Shown piece after piece: positions 1-9,120 of a stretch of DNA of 39,936 bases. The notes beneath the pieces are model-generated. The model had not been told where the DNA came from. It made no database searches and worked only from the letters and a program-made list of their open reading frames with translations. The first letter of the stretch is position 1; every line of letters begins with the position of its first letter. The translations under genes and the position numbers were made by a program. Origin of the DNA: Streptomyces sp. CoH27 (GTDB taxonomy: Bacteria > Actinomycetota > Actinomycetes > Streptomycetales > Streptomycetaceae); assembly GCF_020181035.1 (NCBI RefSeq), contig NZ_JAIQYY010000024.1:95632-135567 (forward strand). The letters run 5' to 3'.

Positions 1-1547
1 TGTCCGCGCGTGTCCTCTTCGAGGCGCAGGGCGAGCGCCGGGCAGCGGCGCACCGCGCGCAGCGCCTTGGCCTCCGCGTAGCGCGGCACCTGCGCCTGGG
101 CGACGGTCGGGAACCCGTCGGCGCCGAGTTCGAACACCTCGGGCAGGATGTCGGCGCACAGCCCGTGGCCCCGGCACAGCGTCCAGTCGACGTAGATCTT
201 CTGGCGGCTGGCGCCGGTCTCCTCGGGCTCTCCGCCGCCCGGGATGCCCGTGGGTGCCCTGCCCCCCTCGAAGAGCGGCAGAACGCCCTCCACGGGCCGT
301 CCGCAGCCGTTTCCGAGGACATGGGCTGCCAGGTCGTCGGTGAACGCCTTGATGGTCGACTCCAGGAACATCGCCGAGCCGTCCGGATGCGAGCACGCGC
401 CGCGGCGCTTGACGTTCTTCGCGACCTGCTTCAGTGCCTCCAGGGCGGCCGGTCCGCCGCCGTTGAGGATGTCCTCCATCCCGCGCGCGGCGGCGGGCAG
501 CCCGAGGTAGCAGGGGCCGCACTGGCCGGCGCTCTCCTCGGCCAGCCACTGCGCCACCCGCAGCGACTCGCCCAGCGGGCAGGTCTCCTGGCTGATCGGC
601 AGGATCGCGCCCGCACCCAGCGAACCGCCCACCGCGTCCAGGGAGTTGCGCGAGACGATCGCCTCGTTGACCGTCGCCGCGTCGATCCACTTGCCGTGGT
701 AGCCGCCGGTCAGCACGCCCTGCGGCACCGGCGGGGCGCCCGCCAGCTGGAGCACGTAGCGCAGCGGCACACCCGTGGGGACCTCCAGCACCATCGGGCG
801 GGCCACCGCGCCGGACACCGTGAGCATGACGGTGCCCGGCTCGTCGTACAGGCCGGTGTTGCCGTAGCGCTCGGGGCCGATGCGGGCGGCGATGGCCAGC
901 TGGGCGAACGTCTCGGCGTTCGACAGCAGCGTGGGCGCGCCGCCGACGCCGCTCTGCGAGGCGCTGATCTTGCGGCCGGGCGGGATCGCGGGGCCTCCGT
1001 CGACCGAGCGGATCAGCGAGGCGGCGGCGCCGGTGACCATGCGCACCGGGTTGCGCTGCACCCACGCGCGTAGCGCCGATCTACGGCTGTTGCTCAGCCC
1101 GCGTTCGGCGAGAGCGGCCTCCATGGAGCGCTGCGTGGACTCGCGCGTGACGCCGATCACGAGCGTGCGCGCGCCGAGCGCCTCCGCGCACAGCAGCGCG
1201 CCGTCCAGGATCAGGTGCGGGGCGCGGTTGATCAGCACCGTGTCCTTGCGGCAGGCCGGCTCGTCCTCGCTGCCGTTGACCACGACGACCGGCCGCACCC
1301 CGCGCTTGATCGCCGACTCGGCGACCGAGCGCAGCTTCTTGTGGAAGGGGAAGCCCGCGCCGCCACGGCCCTTGAGGTTGATGCTCTCGGCGAGCTGCGC
1401 GAGCTGTTCGCCGCCCAGGGGGTCGAGCGGCCCGTGCACTTTCAGGTGCATGGGCAGGTCGAGACGTTCCACGAGGTCGAAGCCCGACGTGAGCTGGGGA
1501 AGGCCGACGACGCGGACCTCGGGGACGTCGGGCAGGGCCTCGTTCAC
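1..1547 (-). CDS. NuoF-like NADH-binding flavoprotein fused to a C-terminal ferredoxin (partial, 3' end off window)
   Basis: About 515 codons are visible from a GTG at 1547; the gene runs off the left edge. The product resembles the 51-kDa flavoprotein (NuoF) of complex I, which passes electrons from NADH through FMN to an Fe-S cluster. The glycine-rich nucleotide motif GRGGAGFP lies near residue 60 and NGSEDEP near 88. The Fe-S region near residues 336-346 reads ESAGQCGPC, where NuoF has ESCGxCxPC, so the first of four cysteine ligands is alanine; a distal Cys (RRGACSH) is present near 380. From about residue 448 a small ferredoxin follows, with CRGHGLC and a later RRCPA cysteine. The start overlaps the stop of the membrane gene upstream (GTGA), implying translational coupling. 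It is not in a nuo operon, so a dedicated NADH-to-membrane or NADH-to-ferredoxin route is more likely than complex I. The family call is firm; the partner and substrate are inference. Confidence 0.85.
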   Translation of the reverse strand, partial: MNEALPDVPEVRVVGLPQLTSGFDLVERLDLPMHLKVHGPLDPLGGEQLAQLAESINLKGRGGAGFPFHKKLRSVAESAIKRGVRPVVVVNGSEDEPACRKDTVLINRAPHLILDGALLCAEALGARTLVIGVTRESTQRSMEAALAERGLSNSRRSALRAWVQRNPVRMVTGAAASLIRSVDGGPAIPPGRKISASQSGVGGAPTLLSNAETFAQLAIAARIGPERYGNTGLYDEPGTVMLTVSGAVARPMVLEVPTGVPLRYVLQLAGAPPVPQGVLTGGYHGKWIDAATVNEAIVSRNSLDAVGGSLGAGAILPISQETCPLGESLRVAQWLAEESAGQCGPCYLGLPAAARGMEDILNGGGPAALEALKQVAKNVKRRGACSHPDGSAMFLESTIKAFTDDLAAHVLGNGCGRPVEGVLPLFEGGRAPTGIPGGGEPEETGASRQKIYVDWTLCRGHGLCADILPEVFELGADGFPTVAQAQVPRYAEAKALRAVRRCPALALRLEEDTRG

Positions 1548-2821
1548 TTAAAGCCTCCGGACGGCGTGTTCCAGGATTCGCCCGAACCCGGTGCGTCGAA
1601 GGACGCGCCGGGCAGCGTTTCGGCAGCGGGACCGTTGTTGTACGTGTCACTGGCGTTGTACGTGCCATAGCGGCCGTTTGTCTCACCGGTGTCGTACATG
1701 TCACTTCCGCCGTATCCGGACGTGCCCGGATTGCCATAGACCGGGATGGTGTATCCGGTGTCCTGGAGCGGGTCGTACGCCGACGGCGGGGCCTCGCCGA
1801 CCGGCGGCGGGGACGGGATCGGCCAGCTGCCCGAGGTGCTGGACGGGCCGTCGACGCGCGGGATGGCCTCCGTGGCCTGCAGGTCCAGCGGCAGGTCCAT
1901 GCGGGCGGTCTGGCCGGCCGCGAACGGCTGCTGGGCGCCGCCGCGCGGGGAGACCGCGCGGTAGGCGGCCGCGAAGCCCGACGCGGGCTGCGCCGCGGGG
2001 GTCACGGGCGACTGGTACAGCGGCGTGGCGGGGGCGGCCGCCGCCTCGGGCTCGCGCCGGCGTTCGAAGCCCGCGGACGCCGACTCGGCCATCCGGGAGC
2101 GGCTCGCGTCCAGCTCCTCGAATCCGGGCCGCTCCGAGCTGCCGAACAGGGCCACCAGGCGGTCGGCGACCTTGCGCTTGACCGGGCGCGGCGCGGAGCG
2201 CAGCGCGAGGGCTGCCATCACCCCCAGCAGCGACAGGCCGTAGGAGATCACGAAGAACGGCTTGGCCGCGCGGCCCGCGTACAGGCCATGGATCAGCGCC
2301 GCGCACCAGGCCGGGTAGGCCAGCATGTGCATCGCGCGCCAGCGGGCGGCGACCGGGGCCGGGGTGGCGAAATTGCTGCGCAGGGCGCCCGTGACACCCA
2401 CGAAGATCATCAGCAGGCCCGCCACCGAGCCCAGTCCGATCAGGCCGCCGATTCCGGTGACGCCGAGCGAGAACGGAATGATCGCGGCGATCGCGGGCGC
2501 GTGCCCGAGCGCGACCTTCGTGACGATGTGCAGGAGGAGGAACGCGATCGAGGCGATCCCCAGAGTGCGGTGAACCGCCTGGCCGACGATGCGCTGCCGG
2601 ATGTTCAGGAAGATCCGGTCCTGGGCGAACAGGCCCCAGATCACCGAGCAGCTGAGCGAGACCAGCGACAGCACGCCCGCGCCGAAGTTCAGGAAGTCGC
2701 GGACCGGGCCGCCTCCGACCAGTACGACCACGGGTATCAGCAGCAGGGCGACGGCGGTCGCCACCCCATAGGCCGAGCGGCCCGGTTTGGGGAGTGAGCT
2801 GGTACTACGACGAGGGTTCAT
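1544..2821 (-). CDS. Ferric-reductase-like / cytochrome b-type transmembrane protein
   Basis: 425 aa. The N-terminal half has about six hydrophobic helices (roughly residues 17-38, 47-68, 84-110, 125-146, 168-186 and 192-210). Histidines lie in helices 3 and 5 (LLLHIVTK, GHAPA, MHMLAYP, LIHGLY), as in ferric-reductase-like transmembrane domains that bind two b haems. The C-terminal 200 residues are a low-complexity Pro/Gly/Ser/Tyr/Thr tail, probably disordered and extramembrane. There is no flavin or NAD domain in this chain. The following gene, translationally coupled by a 4-base overlap, supplies a NADH/FMN/Fe-S protein, so the two probably form one membrane electron-transfer unit. The electron acceptor cannot be read from sequence. 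ATG at 2821 is the natural start; the divergent leuS control region lies upstream. Confidence 0.8.
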   Translation of the reverse strand: MNPRRSTSSLPKPGRSAYGVATAVALLLIPVVVLVGGGPVRDFLNFGAGVLSLVSLSCSVIWGLFAQDRIFLNIRQRIVGQAVHRTLGIASIAFLLLHIVTKVALGHAPAIAAIIPFSLGVTGIGGLIGLGSVAGLLMIFVGVTGALRSNFATPAPVAARWRAMHMLAYPAWCAALIHGLYAGRAAKPFFVISYGLSLLGVMAALALRSAPRPVKRKVADRLVALFGSSERPGFEELDASRSRMAESASAGFERRREPEAAAAPATPLYQSPVTPAAQPASGFAAAYRAVSPRGGAQQPFAAGQTARMDLPLDLQATEAIPRVDGPSSTSGSWPIPSPPPVGEAPPSAYDPLQDTGYTIPVYGNPGTSGYGGSDMYDTGETNGRYGTYNASDTYNNGPAAETLPGASFDAPGSGESWNTPSGGFK

Positions 2822-2881
2822 GGGGGCAACTCCGAGCAGTTTCGGGAAAGCGGTCCCGCTGCCGAACTCTAAGCGGCGTCA

Positions 2882-2893
2882 TACCGATCGGTA
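2882..2893. promoter_or_regulatory. 12-bp perfect palindrome, possible operator of the redox gene pair
   Basis: TACCGATCGGTA is a perfect palindrome 60 bp upstream of the membrane redox gene, inside the divergent intergenic region. Sites of this shape are commonly bound by TetR-type dimers, but no regulator gene is nearby. The rest of 2822-3091 is AT-richer than its surroundings and must hold the minus-strand promoter, which I could not place with confidence. Confidence 0.25.
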
Positions 2894-3079
2894 CGCGGTT
2901 TCAGTTATTGCGTTGTTATCAACGGGCAATACGACTGGACGGTGTCCCTTAGTGGACGGTACGCGATGCATTTATTGACTTCGGTTCAGTTCCGGGTCGG
3001 ACTCCTGGCATGTCCACAAGGGATACGGACGCGCGTCGCGGCTTGCTCAAGGCCGTCGCGGCTCGCTCAGGGCCTGCGG

Positions 3080-3091
3080 TACCCTAGCGCC
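3080..3091 (+). promoter_or_regulatory. Probable -10 element of the leuS leader transcript (leaderless start)
   Basis: TACCCT at 3080-3085 is followed by exactly six bases and then the ATG of a leucine-rich mini-ORF at 3092. In Streptomyces this spacing puts the transcription start on the A of ATG, giving a leaderless mRNA. No convincing -35 hexamer was found at 16-18 bp. Confidence 0.5.
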
Positions 3092-3130
3092 ATGCGTGCC
3101 GTACGCCTTCTGCTTAGCGGGCCGCGCTGA
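3092..3130 (+). CDS. Leucine-rich leader peptide of the leuS attenuator
   Basis: A 12-residue ORF, MRAVRLLLSGPR, ends with TGA at 3128-3130. It carries three consecutive leucine codons, CTT CTG CTT, at 3107-3115. CTT is a rare leucine codon in GC-rich streptomycetes, so shortage of charged leucyl-tRNA should stall the ribosome here. No Shine-Dalgarno sequence precedes it; the -10 spacing suggests leaderless translation. A Rho-independent terminator follows 47 bp after the stop, and leuS starts about 50 bp beyond that. This is the architecture of classical amino-acid attenuation, sensing leucyl-tRNA charging to control its own synthetase. The peptide and terminator are seen; the mechanism is inferred. 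Confidence 0.65.
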   Translation: MRAVRLLLSGPR

Positions 3131-3136
3131 TCAGTA

Positions 3137-3164
3137 CCGACCCCGGTCGTACCCGTGAGGTCGG
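3137..3164 (+). promoter_or_regulatory. Candidate pause/antiterminator stem of the leuS attenuator
   Basis: CCGACC at 3137-3142 can pair with GGTCGG at 3159-3164; a smaller alternative stem, CGACC/GGTCG, uses 3138-3149. These lie between the leader stop codon and the terminator, where alternative attenuator structures are expected. RNA folding was not computed. Confidence 0.35.
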
Positions 3165-3177
3165 CATCGGCGCGGCG

Positions 3178-3209
3178 TCCCCTCCTGTGTGAGGGGATTT
3201 TTCGTTTCT
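3178..3209 (+). terminator. Rho-independent attenuator terminator before leuS
   Basis: A seven-pair stem TCCCCTC (3178-3184) / GAGGGGA (3191-3197) with a six-base loop is followed by a T-rich run at 3198-3209. A canonical U-tailed terminator is unusual in this GC-rich genome. Placed 50-80 bp before a start codon, it makes most sense as an attenuator. Confidence 0.7.
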
Positions 3210-3256
3210 TTGAATGTCAGCCGCAGGCAGAGACGATCGATGGAGCTTTGAGGATC

Positions 3257-6133
<2,877 letters not shown>

Positions 6134-6262
6134 CGCTCGCCGGCGTCCCCTACGGGCAGACTCGGGGCAGGCTCGGGGTTCTTCCGGAACTCCGGGCCTG
6201 CCCGCCGCGTTTACCGTGGAAAGCGCAGCGGCGAGTGCCGCACCGGTCCGAGGAGGAGCGTC

Positions 6263-6997
6263 ATGGAAGCAGTCATCGCCGTGTTCGCCCTGCTCTTCCT
6301 GGTCTTCATCGGCCTCGGCGCATACGCCACGGTGAAGGCGGTCGGCGCCGCCAAGCGCGGCGTGGACCGCACGATCGAGCAGGCCCGGCGCACGGTGGAG
6401 GACCACACCCTGCGCGCGAAGACCTTCGCCAGACTCGGCCCGGCCGCCGAGATCGCCCAGCTGCGGCTCACGCTGCGCACATCCATGCGCGCCACGCAGG
6501 ACGCGCTGCGCACGGGCGTCGCCGAGGACGAGTCGCTCAAGGAGTCCCTCGGCCTCTTCGAGCGGCTCAGCGCACACGGACACCAGCTGGACGCCGACCT
6601 CAGGCGCCTGGAGTCCGAGCCCGCCCGGGCCGAGGTCGGCGCCCGGCTGCCCGAGCTGCGCGAGCGCACCGAGCGGATCACCAAGTCCGCCGACTCCCTG
6701 CGCTGGGCCGTCCGCGACCGGGCCCGCCGCTTCACCGACGACGACCTCGGCGCGCTCAGCGACCAGATCGACATCGAGGCCGACGCCCTGCGCCACTGGA
6801 CCCCGGCCGGTCCCGAGCGGACGCCCCCGCAATGGCCCGACGCCGTCGGCCCCGAGGGCCCGGCGGAGCAGCGCCCCCCGTCAGGGACGCCCGGCTCCCG
6901 CCCCGCCGAGAAGCCCGGCACACAGGCGATCACCCCGCCGTCGGCGCGCCCCGCCTACCCCTGGCAGAAGAAGCCGCGCCCCGAGAGCACCGCCTGA
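6263..6997 (+). CDS. Membrane-anchored protein of unknown function
   Basis: 244 aa, starting at an ATG preceded by a strong GAGGAGG ribosome site. A single N-terminal hydrophobic helix (about residues 4-26) is followed by a basic patch (AAKRG) and a long charged, Arg/Glu/Leu-rich, probably helical or coiled-coil region to about residue 185. The last 60 residues are a Pro/Gly-rich tail ending in KKPRPESTA. It resembles streptomycete hypothetical proteins found beside leuS; no catalytic motif is visible. The topology suggests a single-pass protein with a cytoplasmic helical domain. Function unknown. Confidence 0.75.
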   Translation: MEAVIAVFALLFLVFIGLGAYATVKAVGAAKRGVDRTIEQARRTVEDHTLRAKTFARLGPAAEIAQLRLTLRTSMRATQDALRTGVAEDESLKESLGLFERLSAHGHQLDADLRRLESEPARAEVGARLPELRERTERITKSADSLRWAVRDRARRFTDDDLGALSDQIDIEADALRHWTPAGPERTPPQWPDAVGPEGPAEQRPPSGTPGSRPAEKPGTQAITPPSARPAYPWQKKPRPESTA

Positions 6998-7055
6998 GCG
7001 GACCGCTCCGTTCCCGGACCGCGGGGGCGGGCTGCCGTCCGCGCGCTACGGCAGG

Positions 7056-7068
7056 TAACCTCCAGCTC
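7056..7068 (+). promoter_or_regulatory. Probable -10 for a leaderless degV-family transcript
   Basis: TAACCT at 7056-7061 is separated by seven bases from the ATG at 7069. The gene lacks a good Shine-Dalgarno sequence, which fits a leaderless mRNA. Confidence 0.4.
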
Positions 7069-7914
7069 ATGTCCCGCCATGTCGCGATCGTCACCGATTC
7101 AACGGCCTACCTGCCGCCACGGGCGATGGAGCGTCATGACATCACCGCGGTACCGCTGACCGTGGTCCTCGGCGACGAGGCGCTCGAAGAGGGCACCGAG
7201 ATCTCCACCCGCTCGCTGGCCCAGGCGTTGCAGAAGCGCCGTCCCGTCACGACCTCCCGGCCGAGCCCCGAAGTGTTCGCCGAGACCTACCGAAGGGTCG
7301 CCGAGTCCGGCGCGAGCGGCATCGTCTCGCTGCACCTGTCCGCGGAGCTGTCCGGCACCTACGACGCGGCGGTCCTCGCGGCGCGCGACGCACCGGTGCC
7401 GGTGCGGGTGGTGGACACCGGGATGGTCGCGATGGCCCTCGGCTTCTGCGCGCTGGCCGCGGCCGAGACCGCGGAGTCCGGCGGCACGATGGACGAGGCC
7501 GTCACGGCCGCAGAGAAGCGCGCCGAGGGCACCTCCGCATACTTCTACGTCGACACCCTCGACTATTTGCGTCGCGGCGGCCGCATCGGAGCCGCCCAGG
7601 CCCTCCTCGGCTCCGCGCTCGCCGTCAAACCCCTGCTCCAACTCGACGGCGGCCGTATCGAGCTGCTGGAAAAAGTCCGCACGGCGTCCAAGGCCATCGC
7701 ACGCCTGGAGGAGCTGACGGCCGAGCGGGCGGGCAGCGCGGAGGTCGACATCGCCGTCCACCACCTGGCTGCCCCCGAGCGTGCGGCCGCGCTCGCCGAC
7801 CGGCTGCGGGCACGGGTGCCGGGCCTGGCCGAGCTGCATGTGAGCGAGGTCGGAGCGGTGATCGGCGCGCACACCGGGCCAGGGCTGCTGGGAGCGGTGG
7901 TTTCGCCCCGCTGA
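7069..7914 (+). CDS. DegV family fatty-acid-binding protein
   Basis: 281 aa, starting MSRHVAIVTDSTAYLP. DegV proteins bind a fatty acid; in Firmicutes the related FakB proteins present fatty acids to the kinase FakA. Visible family features are the N-terminal VTDSTAYLP strand-loop, TTSRPSPEVF near residue 60 (the TSxPS fatty-acid head-group motif), HLSAELSGTY near 88, and DTLDYLRRGGRIGAAQALLGS near 162-182. No FakA-like kinase is present in this window. The start codon is supported by the family N-terminus and the leaderless promoter. It stands alone between the membrane unknown and comEA. Confidence 0.9.
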   Translation: MSRHVAIVTDSTAYLPPRAMERHDITAVPLTVVLGDEALEEGTEISTRSLAQALQKRRPVTTSRPSPEVFAETYRRVAESGASGIVSLHLSAELSGTYDAAVLAARDAPVPVRVVDTGMVAMALGFCALAAAETAESGGTMDEAVTAAEKRAEGTSAYFYVDTLDYLRRGGRIGAAQALLGSALAVKPLLQLDGGRIELLEKVRTASKAIARLEELTAERAGSAEVDIAVHHLAAPERAAALADRLRARVPGLAELHVSEVGAVIGAHTGPGLLGAVVSPR

Positions 7915-8016
7915 TCGTTCACTCGTGCGGGTGGCGAAGTTTTCCACAACCGGGCGGTAATACCCGGGAATTGACCAAGATCATCGCGATTCGGCGAGAT
8001 GTTCCATCCTCGTCGC

Positions 8017-9120
8017 ATGGCACTTCGATCACGTACACGCATCGCCTCCGCCGGCAGCGGGCCCGGGCGTGCGCCCGCCTCGGACGGGCGAGTTCGGCAT
8101 CGCTGCACCGAACACGGCCGGACCCGTCGACGCCCGCCGGACCAGTCCGAGGAACTGCGCCGCCGAGCGGAACTTCTCTTCGGCGAACGAGCCCTGCGAA
8201 GGCGGGAGTCGGACAACGGCCCGCCGGACGGGGACAGGCGCGCCGCGATCGCGACGGCGGCCACGGTGACGGAGACCGGTCCGGCGACAGGGCTGAGTCC
8301 GGAGACAGAACTGATTCAGGCGAGGACGGCGGCGACCGCGACGACCGAAGCCGAAGCAGAACCCGAACCGACAGAGCCCGCACGCCCGTTGGAGGCGCCG
8401 GACCCCGCCGGTCCCGGCCGGCGGGAGCGGGCCGCGCTGGCGTTGCGGGAGCGGATGCCGGTGTGGTTGCAGGCCCGGTGCGGGGTGGAGCGGCGCGGAG
8501 TCGTGGCCCTCGCCGTGGTGCTCGTGACCGCCGCCGCGTTCGCCGTACTGCACTTCTGGAACGCCCGGACCGAAACCGTGCGGGCACCTCAGGTGGTGCG
8601 TGCCGAGCTGCCGTACGACAAGAAGGGTGCGGACACCAGGTCCGGGGCGAGTGCGCCTGCCTCGGCGGCGCCGGGCGGGGAGATCGTCGTGGACGTCAGC
8701 GGCAAGGTCCGTCAGCCGGGGATCCGGCGGCTGCCGGCCGGCTCCCGGGTGGCCGACGCGCTGCGCGCAGCGGGCGGTGTCCGTCCGGGAGTGAGCACCG
8801 AAGGTCTCAACCGGGCCCGCTTCCTGGTCGACGGCGAACAGGTCGTCGTCGGCGCGCCGGCCGGAGCGGTGGCTCCGCCCGGACCGATGAACGCGACGGC
8901 CTCCGGAGCGGCGGGCGCAGGCTCCACGACACCGCTCTCCCTCAACACGGCGACGGCGGACCAGCTGGACAGCCTGCCCGGCGTCGGTCCGGTACTGGCC
9001 CGGCACATCGTCGACTACCGCACGCAGCACGGCGGTTTCCGTTCGGTGGACGAGCTGCGTGAAGTCAACGGTATCGGCGACCGTCGCTTCAGCGATCTGC
9101 GCCAGCTGGTACGGCCATGA
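8017..9120 (+). CDS. comEA: ComEA-like helix-hairpin-helix DNA-binding protein
   Basis: 367 aa from the ATG at 8017 (MALRSRTRIAS); an in-frame ATG at 7999 would add six residues. The layout is an Arg/Ala/Glu-rich cytoplasmic N-terminus of about 160 residues, one transmembrane helix (VALAVVLVTAAAFAVLHFW), an SLBB domain (VDVSGKVRQPGIRRLPAGS) and two C-terminal helix-hairpin-helix motifs (LNTATADQLDSLPGVGPVLA and FRSVDELREVNGIGDRRF). ComEA binds double-stranded DNA on the outer face of the membrane and hands it to the ComEC channel. The stop overlaps the comEC start (ATGA), so the two are co-translated. Streptomycetes are not known to be naturally competent, so the role here is open. The N-terminal region is longer than in Bacillus ComEA. 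Confidence 0.9.
   Translation: MALRSRTRIASAGSGPGRAPASDGRVRHRCTEHGRTRRRPPDQSEELRRRAELLFGERALRRRESDNGPPDGDRRAAIATAATVTETGPATGLSPETELIQARTAATATTEAEAEPEPTEPARPLEAPDPAGPGRRERAALALRERMPVWLQARCGVERRGVVALAVVLVTAAAFAVLHFWNARTETVRAPQVVRAELPYDKKGADTRSGASAPASAAPGGEIVVDVSGKVRQPGIRRLPAGSRVADALRAAGGVRPGVSTEGLNRARFLVDGEQVVVGAPAGAVAPPGPMNATASGAAGAGSTTPLSLNTATADQLDSLPGVGPVLARHIVDYRTQHGGFRSVDELREVNGIGDRRFSDLRQLVRP

Noticed and set aside
3155..3256. Upstream extension of leuS to an earlier start
   Set aside because: It would translate through the attenuator terminator, and the LeuRS N-terminus fits the ATG at 3257.
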